A DNA stretch of 64,000 nucleotides from Enhygromyxa salina (GCF_002994615.1 NZ_PVNK01000148.1:62001-126000); one strand, 5' to 3'; positions 1-23,800 are shown, numbered from the stretch's first letter. Made by a program: numbers and translations. Notes: generated from the sequence alone by a model not told the origin.

Positions 1-48
1 CTAGCACCCCGGGCTGCTAGCACCCCGGGCTGCTAGCAGCCCGGGCTG
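1..48. repeat. Three tandem copies of a 16-bp CTAG-flanked repeat
   Basis: Three head-to-tail copies of a 16-bp unit, ctagcaccccgggctg, occupy 1-16, 17-32 and 33-48; the third has one change (c to g). The third copy with the next four bases forms a perfect 20-bp palindrome (33-52). The unit matches the outer part of the terminal inverted repeats of the element at 2810-2975, so it is probably a remnant or end of the same repeat family. The array runs off the left edge, so its full length is unknown. 49-179 shows no other recognisable feature. Confidence 0.85.
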
Positions 49-179
49 CTAGGCCTGGCCTGGTCTGCCCCGCTCCCGCAATCCTTTCGGCAGCCCCCAC
101 GCCAGGCTGCACCTCGGTCATCTCAGGCTATCCTCGAATTTACGGTGGAGTCGCCCCGCGACATTTGAGGCTGGACATC

Positions 180-1757
180 ATGACAAAGAGTAACAACACG
201 ATAAGCCGATCGTTCGCAGCACGGTTCACGCTGCTTGGGCCTGGACTGCTCTTACTGGGCTGCCCGGAGGCACCCCCCGATATCGACCCGGGCCCCGGGA
301 CCGGCAGCGATGGCATCGACATCAGCGACAGTGACACCAACAGCAACAATGACGCGAGCACGACCGAGACCGAGGACGGCGCGGACGCCGACGAGACCGA
401 CGACGGCGAGACCTCTTCAGGCCCCAGCCCGAAGCCCCCGCCCGATCCCGACGCGTCAGCAAACCTGTTCTCTCACGACTACCTGCCGGTCTATCGAGTC
501 ACCATGCAAGGAGCCAATTGGCCCGAGGCGTGGGACCATCTCATGACCCAGATCAGCCCCGACTCCAAGTGCGACGCGCGGCCGTTCAGCGAGGCCGACG
601 TGGCGTTCGAGAACCCGTGGTCGGGCGAGACCGAATTCTACGATGACGTCGGATTTCGCATTCGTGGCCACGACCTGCCCGAGCAGATCCTGGCCCAGCC
701 CGACGAGCGATACGGCTTCAAGATGTCCTTTGTCCGCTACACGCCGGGGCGGCGCTTTCATGGCCACAAGCGGATTAACTTCTTGTCATCCGAGCGCGAC
801 GACACCCTCATGAAGCAGTGCCTGGTGTACGAGCTCCTGCGCGACTTCAACATCCCCGCCCCGCGCTGCAATTTCGCGGGCGTGTACGTCAACGATGACT
901 ACGTCGGCGTGTTCGCCCACGTCGAGGAACGCGACGACCGCAGCTACGCCAAGAACCGCTTCCCCGACGACCCCGACGGCAGCCTCTACGAATTCGGCGA
1001 CTGCTGGGGCGACGAAGAAGACGCGCTCGCTGACCTCGGCCCCGATCTCGAGCCCTACCTCGACACCTACCAGCTCGAGGCCGGGACCGACGAGGTCGAC
1101 ATGCTGTCGGACCTGATCCCATTCATGCATTGCGCCAGCGCGCCAGATCAGGACTTCGTGCCGTGCATCGAGGACCACATTCACCTCGACGAGTGGCATC
1201 GGGCGATGGCCGCCCACTTTGCGATCTCCGACATGGACGGCTGGGCGCCGAGCAGCGCCAACTTCTTGCTCTACCACTACGGCCCCGAGGACACGCCGCG
1301 GCGCTTCGTGATCTTCCCCTGGGACGTCGACCGGGCGTTCAAGGATGATTGCTACAAGAACGACGATGAGGGCAACAACCACACGGGCCCGTGTCACATC
1401 CTGGGCCGGATCTGGGAGGACGGCGCGTCCCCCGAGCTGGTCAATCGGCTGCGAGAGCCGCCCTTTCGCTCGGAGTTTTGCGCGGCCGCCGAGGCCTTCG
1501 TCGAACAATACTTCAACCCCGAGGCGGTCAGCTCGCGCGTGAGCGATCTACGCCAACGGCCGCGGCTCGCGGCCAAGCCCTTCGAGGGGCTCGCCGCGCC
1601 GTCCCTCAACGACCTGATCAAGGCCGATCCGCTGTGGGACTACGAGCGCTTCGTCGACGGGGTCGAGGAGATCACCGGGGACAAGGTCCCCGACCGCCAC
1701 GCGGCGCTGCTCGATCAGATCGCCGAGTGCGAGCTGTCGCCGCTGGTCGACAACTGA
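180..1757 (+). CDS. CotH-like (spore-coat kinase-like) lipoprotein
   Basis: Product of 525 residues, predicted to be exported and lipid-anchored. The N-terminus has a basic/polar stretch, a hydrophobic core and a lipobox ending LLLLGC, with the lipidated Cys at residue 28. A low-complexity linker rich in D, T, S and E (about 30-100) follows. The rest has the CotH pattern: a GFRIRGH segment, FHGHKRINF, a long helix before IPAPRCNF, a VYVNDDYVG strand, an NFLLYHYG segment and an FPWDVDRAF motif near the end of the fold. CotH proteins are atypical secreted kinases; bacterial homologues outside Bacillus are common in myxobacteria and have no fixed role. ATG at 180 is preferred over an upstream in-frame TTG at 165 because gagg at 167-170 lies 9 bases upstream. 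The gene ends 15 bp before the convergent dehydrogenase gene. No link to polyketide synthesis is visible. Confidence 0.8.
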   Translation: MTKSNNTISRSFAARFTLLGPGLLLLGCPEAPPDIDPGPGTGSDGIDISDSDTNSNNDASTTETEDGADADETDDGETSSGPSPKPPPDPDASANLFSHDYLPVYRVTMQGANWPEAWDHLMTQISPDSKCDARPFSEADVAFENPWSGETEFYDDVGFRIRGHDLPEQILAQPDERYGFKMSFVRYTPGRRFHGHKRINFLSSERDDTLMKQCLVYELLRDFNIPAPRCNFAGVYVNDDYVGVFAHVEERDDRSYAKNRFPDDPDGSLYEFGDCWGDEEDALADLGPDLEPYLDTYQLEAGTDEVDMLSDLIPFMHCASAPDQDFVPCIEDHIHLDEWHRAMAAHFAISDMDGWAPSSANFLLYHYGPEDTPRRFVIFPWDVDRAFKDDCYKNDDEGNNHTGPCHILGRIWEDGASPELVNRLREPPFRSEFCAAAEAFVEQYFNPEAVSSRVSDLRQRPRLAAKPFEGLAAPSLNDLIKADPLWDYERFVDGVEEITGDKVPDRHAALLDQIAECELSPLVDN

Positions 1758-1772
1758 CCCCGGGCCGCGCGC

Positions 1773-2696
1773 TCAATCCCCACGAGCGAGGGCCGCGGCG
1801 CTCGGATAGTGGACCCCCGTGCGCAGCTCGGACACCTCCCACAGGCGCCGGGCGTCCGCTTCACTGCGCGCGGCCCGGCTCCGGCTGACCCGCTTGGGGT
1901 AGCCCCACATCTGATACAGCCCGCGCGGACCGTAGTAGTCGCCGGACTTCACGCCGGGGTCGGTCGCGGCCCGCAGCGTGGGCAGGGCGCCCTTGGCCGG
2001 GGCCATCCCGAGCAGCGGGTTGAGCAAGTTGGCGAGCTTCCAGTGCTGCTGGAGGTTGGTCCCGGTCCAGCCCGGGTGGGCGGCGGCCGCGATCACGTCG
2101 AGCCCGGCGGCCGCGAGCCGCCGGCCCAGCTCCGAGGTGAACAGCAGATTAGCGAGCTTGCTCTGGCCGTAGGCGGCCATGCGATCGTAGCCCCGGGCCT
2201 CGAAGTCGAGGTCGTCGAAATTCATCCGGCCCTGGCGGTGGGCCTGGCTCGACACGCTGACGACCCGCGCGCCCGGGCTCGCGCACAGGAGCTCGAGGAC
2301 GAGGCCGGTCAAGGCGAAGTGGCCGAGGTGGTTGACCCCGAGCTGGAGCTCGAAGCCCTGCTTGGTCGTGCTCGCGGGCGGGACCATCACCCCCGCGTTG
2401 TTGATCAGCAGATCGAGCCGCTCAAAGCGCTCGCGCGCGGCGGCGGCGAAGCTCCGGACCTGGTCGAGGTCCGCGAGGTCGAGCTCCATGACCACGAGCT
2501 CGGCCGCACCGTGCTCGGCGAGGATCTTGGCCTCGGCCCGCTCGGCCCGGGCCACGCTCCGACACGCGAGCACGACCCTCGCGCCCCGGCCCGCGAGCGC
2601 GCGGGCGGCCTCGAAGCCGATCCCGCTGTTGGCCCCGGTCACAATCGCGAGCTTGCCGGTCTGATCGGGGATGTCAGCGTGGGTCCACTTGGCCAT
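1773..2696 (-). CDS. Short-chain dehydrogenase/reductase, retinol dehydrogenase/WWOX-like
   Basis: NAD(P)-dependent oxidoreductase of 307 residues, the usual size for a classical SDR. Visible motifs in order: TGANSGIG cofactor-binding loop near residue 20, LACR after the second strand (Arg suggests NADPH preference), DLADL, NNAG, the active-site Ser in VSVSSQAH, and the catalytic YGQSK pair. The sequence resembles the retinol dehydrogenase/WWOX-like bacterial group; the substrate cannot be told. The open frame extends upstream to 3305, but the start at 2696 (MAKWTH) is chosen because the SDR fold begins there, a purine-rich gagaagagag precedes it, and the extension crosses the repeat element and the divergent lipoprotein gene. 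It could be a tailoring reductase for the PKS product, but it is over 2 kb away, on the other strand, and separated by an unrelated gene. Confidence 0.9.
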   Translation of the reverse strand: MAKWTHADIPDQTGKLAIVTGANSGIGFEAARALAGRGARVVLACRSVARAERAEAKILAEHGAAELVVMELDLADLDQVRSFAAAARERFERLDLLINNAGVMVPPASTTKQGFELQLGVNHLGHFALTGLVLELLCASPGARVVSVSSQAHRQGRMNFDDLDFEARGYDRMAAYGQSKLANLLFTSELGRRLAAAGLDVIAAAAHPGWTGTNLQQHWKLANLLNPLLGMAPAKGALPTLRAATDPGVKSGDYYGPRGLYQMWGYPKRVSRSRAARSEADARRLWEVSELRTGVHYPSAAALARGD

Positions 2697-2809
2697 TGTC
2701 GCTCTCTTCTCGAGTCGGATTGCGCGGCGAGCGCAAATGTCGGCGCCCGGGCGCTGCGGCAAACGATCGCTCGCGCCCTTGTAGGCCGAGCGTACCATCG
2801 TCGCCATGT

Positions 2810-2975
2810 CTAGCAGCCCGGGGTGCAATGCATCGTGTCGCCTCGCGCCGGAATTTTCTCCGAGGGCGCGAAGCCAAAACGCCGCTGTACCGGGCGTACT
2901 GCAAGTTTTGGCGACAAAGCCCTCGGCGAAAAGGCCAAGCGGGGCGGCGCGAGGCATTGCACCCCGGGCTGCTAG
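2810..2975. repeat. 166-bp palindromic element with 22-bp perfect terminal inverted repeats
   Basis: The outer arms 2810-2831 and 2954-2975 are exact reverse complements over 22 bases (ctagcagcccggggtgcaat plus gc). Shorter matching blocks continue inward on both arms: ctcgcgccg, a tttt-c-ccgagggc block and ccaaaac. The whole unit is therefore an imperfect palindrome that could fold into a long hairpin. It encodes no protein of its own. Size, lack of a transposase and perfect ends resemble a MITE-like or REP-like non-autonomous element. No clear target-site duplication is seen. The same terminal sequence occurs three times at 1-48, so it belongs to a family. It lies between two divergent genes, and its right end stops one base before the chosen GTG start of the metallophosphoesterase gene. 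Confidence 0.8.
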
Positions 2976-2976
2976 C

Positions 2977-4488
2977 GTGTCGCCCCGCGTTGTCTGCCTA
3001 GTCGCGCTGGCCGTGCTCGCGTGCGGCCGCCAGGAGCCCCGCCCGAAGCCGACCGAGGCCGAGGCCCCGCTCCAGGCCCAGGCGCCCGCCGCCCCGACGT
3101 CCGAGCCCGAGCCCCCGACGCCCGAGCCCGAGCCCCCGACACCCGAGCCGAGCTCCACCCACTTCGTCAGCCTCTCGGACATCCACTTCGACCCCTTCCT
3201 CGACCCGCAGCTCGTCCCCCAGCTCGCCGCCGCCGAGGCCCCCGAGTGGGGCCCCCTGCTCGAGAACGGCGCGGCCAAGGATCTCGGCGGCCACGGCCGC
3301 GACACGAGCTACGCCGTCTTGAAGTCGGCCCTCGCCGCGCCCGCGAGCGTCGGGCCGTGGCCACCTCAGTTCGTGATCATCTCTGGCGACTTTTTGGCCC
3401 ACTCCTACCGCGCGCGCTACGAGGCCGCGACCGGCGACAAGACAGACGCCGGCTATCACGCCTTCGTCGACAAGACCCTGCAATTCCTGACCGCCGAGAT
3501 CAGCGCGACCTTTCCAAAGATCCCGGTGTTCCCGGCGCTCGGAAACAACGACTCGTATTGTGGCGACTACCTGCTCGAGCCGAGGGGCGAGTTTCTCACG
3601 ATGCTCGCGCGCGCGTGGTCGCCGATGGCCCGCGGCGGGCCCGAGTTCGCCCAGACCTTCGCGGCCGGGGGCTGGTACGAGGCCGCGCACCCCGGGCGCG
3701 CAGATCAGCGCCTGATCGTGCTCAACACCGTGTTTTTCTCGCGCAACTACCGCGACGCCTGCGGCGCCGACGAGCCCGGCGCCGAGCCCGCAGATCCGAC
3801 CGGTGAGCAGCTCGCGTGGCTCGAGCGGCGGCTCGAGGCGGCCCGCGGCGCCAATGAAAAAGTCTCGCTCATCTATCACATCCCGCCGGGCATCAACGTC
3901 TACTCATCGCTACATTCAAAGGCCGGCGCCTGCGCTCAAACGAGCGAGACCTTCTGGCGTGACGACGCCTCGACCGCGTTCTTGCAGCTCGTCGATCAAT
4001 ACCACGACATTATCCTCGCCTCATTCGCCGGGCACATCCACACCGACGACTTTCGCCTGACCTACCCCGGCGCCGAGCCCGGCGCGGCCAGCGGCTTCGT
4101 CCACCTGACGCCAGCGATCAGCCCGATGTTCGGCAACAACCCCGGGTTCCAGACCTTCGAGCTCGACGCCGCCGACGGCTCGATCCGCGACTTCACGACC
4201 TACGTCCTCGACCTCGCCCAGCCCGCGCCGAGCTGGCGGCCCGAGTACGAGTTCCGGGCCGCCTACGGCGTCGAGCGCAGCTACGATCTGGCCGCGCTCA
4301 CCCGCGTGCGCGAGGCGATCCACGCCGACAGCGAGATCCGGGCCAAGTACATCGCGTTCAACCCGGTCGACAACCCCGAGGCCAAACAGATCGGGCCCAA
4401 CAACTGGAGCGCCTACTGGTGTGGGACCGGGACCATGACCACGGCCGACTTCAACCGCTGCTACTGCGACGGCGCTGCGATCCCGTGA
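2977..4488 (+). CDS. Metallophosphoesterase lipoprotein, acid sphingomyelinase-like
   Basis: Product of 503 residues from GTG 2977. A short signal segment ends in the lipobox LAVLAC (Cys16), followed by a Pro/Glu-rich spacer with a repeated PEPPTPEP motif. The calcineurin-like metallophosphoesterase signature is complete: SDIHFD (Asp68, His70), GDFLAH (Asp138), GNND (Asn191, Asp192), YHIPPG (His301) and AGHIHTD (His353, His355). The layout resembles acid sphingomyelinase-like phosphodiesterases and endopolyphosphatases, so a phosphodiester or phosphoanhydride substrate outside the inner membrane is likely. The frame is open back to an ATG at 2806, but that start would place about 57 residues encoded by the repeat element before the signal peptide. 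No Shine-Dalgarno sequence precedes GTG 2977, so translation may be weak, leaderless or altered by the inserted element. Confidence 0.8.
   Translation: MSPRVVCLVALAVLACGRQEPRPKPTEAEAPLQAQAPAAPTSEPEPPTPEPEPPTPEPSSTHFVSLSDIHFDPFLDPQLVPQLAAAEAPEWGPLLENGAAKDLGGHGRDTSYAVLKSALAAPASVGPWPPQFVIISGDFLAHSYRARYEAATGDKTDAGYHAFVDKTLQFLTAEISATFPKIPVFPALGNNDSYCGDYLLEPRGEFLTMLARAWSPMARGGPEFAQTFAAGGWYEAAHPGRADQRLIVLNTVFFSRNYRDACGADEPGAEPADPTGEQLAWLERRLEAARGANEKVSLIYHIPPGINVYSSLHSKAGACAQTSETFWRDDASTAFLQLVDQYHDIILASFAGHIHTDDFRLTYPGAEPGAASGFVHLTPAISPMFGNNPGFQTFELDAADGSIRDFTTYVLDLAQPAPSWRPEYEFRAAYGVERSYDLAALTRVREAIHADSEIRAKYIAFNPVDNPEAKQIGPNNWSAYWCGTGTMTTADFNRCYCDGAAIP
3100..3152 (+). repeat. Short in-gene tandem repeat coding a Pro/Glu spacer
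   Basis: About two and a half copies of a near-21-bp unit based on cgagcccgagcccccgac encode PEPPTP repeats directly after the lipid anchor of the metallophosphoesterase. It probably serves as a flexible stalk and may vary in length by slippage. Confidence 0.6.
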
Positions 4489-5027
4489 GCGCTGTGCGCG
4501 GAACAGCCCGCGGCGCTGCACCGATCGGGGCCACGCGCTCGCTGTCAAGCCCAACCCGAGGTCTGCACGACGGGATCGCTCGCACGCGGGAGGCGGACTG
4601 CGCAGGTGTGTGTGATCGATGGGGATCCGCGACCGCAGCGCCATCCGAGCTGGGGGTCGCGTGGTCTGCGTTTGTTGACGATCGTCCGCAAAGACCGGAT
4701 TGCGAGCGGTCGCGAACCATTGTGATCTTTTGTTCCGTGCCGCGCTCCGATGCGCGCTCGAGCGCATTGCCTGGGTGACGCGCCGCTCACTCGCCTTCGA
4801 AGAGCTCGAGATCCGCGCGGCACAAGCTGCTGAAACGTAGTGCAACCGCTGGCCCCACGGCGGTATCGTGTGCTCCTCGCCGCCACCCCCGGCTCGACCC
4901 TGGTCGACGATCGCGCCCTCGCGGTCGGAAGCTCGCTCGCATGGTGCTCCTCTCCGACATTCCCCACTCCTCGCTATCGCGGTCCGACGCCCGCGATCGT
5001 TCATGGCCAAGCACCTAAAGGACCGCG
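4489..5027 (+). promoter_or_regulatory. 539-bp leader of the first PKS operon
   Basis: No convincing gene lies here; the open frames have compositions unlike real proteins and no ribosome-binding sites. This is where transcription of the A-B-C operon should start. The best sigma70-like pair I can find is TTGACG (4675-4680), a 17-base spacer and GATTGC (4698-4703); the -10 match is poor. No clear operator or terminator is visible after the metallophosphoesterase gene. Confidence 0.25.
5017..5022 (+). promoter_or_regulatory. Ribosome-binding site of PKS subunit A
   Basis: aaagga lies 5 bases before ATG 5028 and supports that start. Confidence 0.65.
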
Positions 5028-17800
<12,773 letters not shown>

Positions 17801-17801
<1 letters not shown>

Positions 17802-20800
17802 TGAGCGAGGCGGGGGAGCAGAAACTTCGCGCATACCTCGAACGAGCGACCACCGCACTTCGTCAGACCAAACAACGCCTCGAGCAGCTCGAGGCCAAAC
17901 ACAGCGAGCCGATCGCGATCGTCGGCATGGCCTGCCGCTTCCCCGGCAAGGTCGACACGCCCGCGCAGCTGTGGGAGCTGCTCGATCAGGGCCGCGACGC
18001 GGTCACGCCCTTCCCCACCGACCGCGGCTGGGCCCTCGACGGGCTCTACGATCCCGACCCCAACAAGGTCGGCACGACCTACACCCGTGGCGGCGGCTTC
18101 CTCGATCATCCCGGGCTGTTCGACCCCGCCTTCTTCGGCCTCAGCCCCCGCGAGGCCGCCGCGATCGACCCCCAGCAGCGGCTGCTGCTCGAGCTGTCCT
18201 GGGAGGTGCTCGAGCGCGCGGGCATCGTTCCCAAGTCGCTCTACGAGAGCAACACGGGGGTGTTCGTCGGGGTCTGCTACGACGACTACCTGAGCCTCGC
18301 GCCCGCGGTCGCAGAGGACGGCTACGCGACCCTCGGCAATCTCTACAGCATCAGCTCCGGGCGCATCGCCTACACCCTCGGCCTCCAGGGCCCCGCGCTG
18401 ACCGTCGACACGGCCTGCAGCACCTCCCTGGTCACGCTCCACCTCGCTTGCCAGGCGCTGCGCAAGGGTGAGTGCGACCTCGCGCTCTCCGGCGGCGCCA
18501 CGACCTTCTCGACGCCCGAGCCGCTGCTGTCCTTCTCGCGGCTCAAGACCCTGGCCCCCGACGGCCGCTGCAAGGCCTTCTCGGCCGAGGCCGACGGCGC
18601 GGGCTGGGCCGAGGGCGCGGGCATGCTCGTGCTCGAGCGGCTCAGCGACGCCCAGCGCAACGGTCATCGGGTCCTGGCGGTGATCCGTGGCTCGGCGATC
18701 AACCAAGACGGCCGCAGCCAGGGCTTGACCGCGCCCAACGGGCCCTCGCAGCAGCGGGTGATCCGGGCGGCGCTGGCCAACGCCGGGCTGAGCGCCGCCG
18801 ACGTCGACGCGGTCGAGGCCCACGGGACCGGGACCCGGCTCGGCGATCCAATCGAGGCTCACGCGATCCAGGCCACCTACGGCCGCGCGCATACCCGCGA
18901 GCGGCCCCTGTGGCTGGGCTCGATCAAGTCGAATTTCGGCCACACCCAGGCCGCAGCCGGGGTCGCCGGGGTCATGAAGTTGGTGCTTGGCATGGAGCAC
19001 GGGCGCCTGCCCAAGACCCTCCACGCCGACGAGCCCTCGGCGCAGATCGACTGGGACGACGGGACCGTCGCGCTCGCGCACGAAGCCCGAGCGTGGCCCC
19101 GCGGTGACCAGCCGAGGCGCGCGGGCGTGTCGTCCTTCGGGATCTCGGGCACCAACGCCCACGTGATCATCGAGGAGCCGCCAGCGGTCGAAGCGGTCGC
19201 GGTCGACAGGTCGAGCGCGGCCCCGCCCCCGGTCTGTATCCTGCCGATCTCCGCCAAGACGCCGACCGCTACCCGAGCCCAGGCCAGGCGCCTCGCCGCT
19301 TGGCTGGCCAAGCACGACGAGCTCGCGCTCACCGAGCTCGGCAGCGCGCTGGTCACGACCCGCACCCAATTCGCGCACCGCGCCGCGGTCGTGGCGACAA
19401 CCCACCAGCAAGCGCGGCTCGCCCTCGAAGCCTTCGCGGGTGGCTCGACGCCGAACGACATGGTTGAGGGCAGGGTCCAGACCGAGGCTCGACTCGCGGT
19501 CCTGTTCACGGGCCAGGGCAGCCAACGCCCGGGCATGGGCCGCGAGCTCTATCAGTCCTACCCGGTCTTCCACGACGCCTTCGATCGGGTCTGCGCCCAC
19601 TTCGACGTCGACCTCGACCACCCCCTGCGCGAGATCGTGTTCGCCGAGCCCGGGTCTCTGGCCGCGGCCCGCCTCGATCAGACCCGCTACACCCAGCCCG
19701 CGCTGTTCGCCGTCGAGGTCGCGCTCTTTCGCCTGTTCGAGTCGTGGGGGGTCCGGCCCGCGCTGCTCCTCGGCCACTCGATCGGTGAGCTCGTCGCGGC
19801 CCACGTCGCCGGGGTCTTCTCGCTCGCCGACGCGTGCAAGCTCGTCGAGGCGCGCGCGCGCCTGATGCAGGCGCTGCCCGAGGGCGGGGCGATGGTCTCG
19901 ATCCAGGCGTCCGAGCAGGAGCTCCGTGACGCGATCGGCGACGATCGCGATCGAGTGAACATCGCCGGGCTCAACGGGCCGCTGTCGACGGTGATCTCCG
20001 GCGATGAGGAGCCGACGCTGGCGATCGCGCGGCGCTTCGACGCCCGCGCTCGCAAGACCCGGAGGCTGAGGGTCAGCCACGCCTTTCACTCGCCGCGCAT
20101 GGAGCCGATGCAGGCCGAATTCTCGCGCATCGCGGCGACGCTGGAGTATCGGCCCCCGACGATCCCGATCGTCTCCAATGTCACCGGCGAGCTCGCGAGC
20201 GCGGATGAGCTGACGTCCCCCGAGTATTGGGTCCGCCAGCTTCGGCAGCCGGTGCGCTTCCTCGACGCGGTTCGGACCCTCGAGGCCGCGGGGGTCTCGG
20301 CGATGCTCGAGCTCGGACCGCAGGGGACCTTGACCGGGATCGCGAGCGGATGCCTCTCGGACTCGGGCGCCGATCTCATCGCGCGGATCTCCTCGCTGCG
20401 CCCGGATCGCGCTGAGCCCGAGTCGCTCGCGGCGGCGCTCGGGCGTCTGCACTGCGCGGGCGAGACCCTCGACTGGTCGACGCTGTTTGGGCCGGCCCGG
20501 GCCCCGGCCGTCGAGCTCCCCACCTACCCCTTCGAGCGCGAGCGACACTGGCTCGACGCCGGGTCTCGGCCCGCCGATCTCGGCTCCGCAGGGCTGCGCG
20601 GCGCCGACCATCCGATGCTGGGCGCGATCGTGGCCCTCGCCGACGTCGACGCGCTGCTGATCACCGGCAACATCTCGACCGCGACCCACCCCTGGCTCGC
20701 CGACCATGTGGTGTTCGGGCGCACGATCGTGCCCGGGGCCGCGTTCGTCGAGCTCGCGCGCGCGGCCGCCGAGCGGGTCGGGCTCGACGTCGTCGACGAG

Positions 20801-23800
20801 CTGACCCTCGCGGCGCCGCTCGAGCTCAGCGAAGGCCAGGCCGCCTCGCTACAAATCTACGTCGGCGAGCCCGACGACGGCGGGCGTCGTTCGATCTCGA
20901 TCCACTCGCGCAGCGAGGCCGACGACGGTCAGAGCTGGACCCGGCACGCTCACGGCGTGCTCGGGGCGGCGACGCGATCGGTGTCCGACGAGCTCCTCGC
21001 CTGGCCGCCCGCGGACGCCGAAGCGATCGATCTCGCCGACGCCCACGAGCGCCTCGGCGCCCGCGGGCTCGTCTACGGCCCCGCCTTTCGGGGCCTGACC
21101 GCCGCGTGGCGCCGCGGCGACGATCGCTTCGTCGAGCTTCACCGCCCGGACGCCGCCACCGACGCCGAGCGCTACGGCATCCACCCGGCGCTGCTCGACG
21201 CGGTCCTGCATGTTCTCGCCCTCGATGAGTCCTTGCCTGAGGGCCGGGCGCCGCTGCCCTTCTCGTGGGCGGGGGTCCGCGTCGAGGCGGTCGGCGCCTC
21301 GGTCCTCCGCGCGCGGCTTTGCCCGAGCGAGGGCGCGGTCTCGCTGGTCCTCGCCGACGGTGACGGCAGGGCCCTCGCCTCAGTCGAGCGCCTCGCCCTG
21401 CGCCCCGTCTCGGCCCCCGAGCTGAGCTCGGCGGCGAGCCCTCGTGTCGAGCACCTCTATGACCAACGCTGGGTCGCCCTCGAGCTCGACGACACCGACA
21501 CCGACACCAAGATCGACTGGGTGACGATCGGGTCGGGTGCCGGGGTCCACATCGCCCACGCGACGGCCCACGCGAGCCTCGACTCGGTGCTCGCCCAGAC
21601 CGAGCTCCCCTCGATCATCCTCGCGAACTTCGTGGAGGCCGAGGACGATCCCCTCGCCAACACGACCCGCGCGCTCGAGCTCATCCAGCGCTGGCAGGCG
21701 GAGCCGCGCCTCGACGGCAGCGCGCTCGCGTTCCTGACTCGCGGCGCCGTGGCCACCGACGAGAGCGAGGGCGTCCACAGCCTCGCGACCGCCCCGCTGT
21801 GGGGCCTCGTTCGCAGCGCCCAGCTCGAGCTCCCCGACGCGCGCCTCTCGATCATCGATCTCGCTGACAGCGAGGCCCCGGCCACGCTCGCGGCGGCGAT
21901 CGCAGCCGGCCACGCACAGATCGCGGTTCGGCGCGGTCGCCTGAGCACCCCCCGCCTGGTCCGCGCGTCGACCGACGCGCTCACGCCCCCGCCGGGCCGC
22001 GCGTGGCACCTCGCGGTCGCGGCCCGGGGCTCGCTCGACGGCGTCGAGCTGGCCCCGCGTCCCGAGGCCGAGGCGCCGCTCGAGCCCGACCAGGTCCGGA
22101 TCGCGGTCCGCAGCGCGGGGCTCAACTTCCGCGACGTGCTCAACGTCTTGGGCATGTATCCCGGCGAGGCCGGCCCGCTCGGGCTCGACGGCGCTGGCGT
22201 CGTGATCGAGCTCGGCAGCGCGGTCACGGACCTCGAGCTCGGTGACCGCGTCATGGGCATGTTCCCGGCCGCGTTCGGCCCGCTCGCGATCGCCGACCGC
22301 CGCCGGATCGCGCCGATCCCCGCGGGCTGGTCGTTCACCGACGCGGCCTCCGTCGCGGCCGTGTTCTTGACCGCCTACTACGCCCTCGTCGAGCTCGCGG
22401 AGCTCAAAGCTGGCGAGCGGATCCTGATCCACGCCGCCGCCGGGGGCGTCGGCATGGCCGCGACCCAGCTGGCCCGCCACCTCAACGCCGAGGTGTTCGG
22501 GACCGCGAGCGAGCCCAAGTGGGCCACGCTGCGCGAGCTCGGCTTCGACGAGGCTCACATCGCGAGCTCGCGCACCCTCGCGTTCGAGCCCGCGTTCATG
22601 GCCGCGACCGATCGCCGGGGCGTCGACGTCGTCCTCGACAGCCTCGCCGGCGACTTCGTCGACGCGTCCTTGCGTCTGCTCCCGCGCGGCGGTCGCTTCG
22701 TCGAGATGGGCAAGACCGACCTGCGCGAGCCCGAGGCCGTCGCAGCCGCGCACGCGGGCGTCGTCTACCAGGCCTTCGATCTGACCCAGGTCGAGCCCGA
22801 GCGGATCCAGGCCATGCTCGCCAAGCTCGTCGAGCTGTTCGAACAAGGCGCGCTGCGACCTTTGCCGCTTCGGACCTGGGATCTGCGCGCGGCTCCCGAG
22901 GCCCTGCGCTTCGTCGGCCAGGCCAAGCACATCGGCAAGGTCGTGCTGGAGATCCCCCCGACGATCGATCGGAACGGGACCGCGCTGATCACCGGCGGCA
23001 CCGGGGGCCTCGGCGCCCTGCTCGCCAGGCACCTCGTCGACCGTCACCAGCTTCGTCGGCTGCTCTTGTGTTCGCGCCGCGGCGAGGCCTCTCCGGGCGC
23101 CCTCGACCTCCGCGCGTCCCTCGAGGCCGCGGGCGCGCACGTGACCATCGTCGCCTGCGACGTCGCAGACCGTGACGCGCTCGCCGAGCTGCTCGCCGAG
23201 ATCCCCGCCGAGCACCCGCTGACCGCCGTGTTCCACACCGCCGGCGTCCTCGACGACGGCGCGCTCGCCTCGCTCGACGCCGACAAGCTCGCGCGCGTGT
23301 TTCGACCCAAGGTCGACGGGGCCTGGAACCTCCACGAGCTGACCCAAGACCGGGAGCTCGCCGCGTTCGTGCTCTTCTCCTCGGTCGTCGCCACCCTCGG
23401 CAACCCCGGCCAGGCCAACTACGCCGCCGCCAACGCCTGGCTCGACGCGCTCGCCGAACATCGGGTCGCGCACGGGCTGCCCGCGACCAGCCTCGGCTGG
23501 GGGCCATGGTCCGAAGGCGGGATGGCGGCGCGGCTGTCCGACGCCGAGCGCGAGCGACTCCGAGGTCGCGGGCTGGTCCCGCTGTCTCCCGACGAGGGCC
23601 TCGCGCTGCTCGACGCCGCCCTCGCCCGTCGCAGCCCCGCGCGGGTCGCCGCCCACCTCGACACGCGCGCGCTCGAGCGCGGCGAGCGAGACATCCCCTC
23701 GATGCTCCGGGGCCTGGTTCGACGCCGGGCCCAGCGACGCGCGTCGGCGAGCAGCAAGGACGGCGCCTCGGCCCTCGCGCGGCGTCTCGCGGCGACGCCC

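Noticed and set aside
1..48. CRISPR array
   Set aside because: The 16-bp units are directly adjacent with no unique spacers.
1773..2696. Dehydrogenase as a tailoring enzyme of the cluster
   Set aside because: No operon link; opposite strand and separated by the lipoprotein gene and a 539-bp leader. Possible but unsupported.
2806..2976. Upstream ATG start for the metallophosphoesterase
   Set aside because: It would translate the repeat element and bury the signal peptide about 57 residues inside the protein.
2697..3305. N-terminal extension of the dehydrogenase frame
   Set aside because: It crosses the palindromic element and the divergent lipoprotein gene and precedes the natural SDR start at 2696, which has a purine-rich ribosome-binding site.
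4489..5027. Small genes in the leader before subunit A
   Set aside because: Open frames here are Arg/Ser-rich shadows with no ribosome-binding site or domain.
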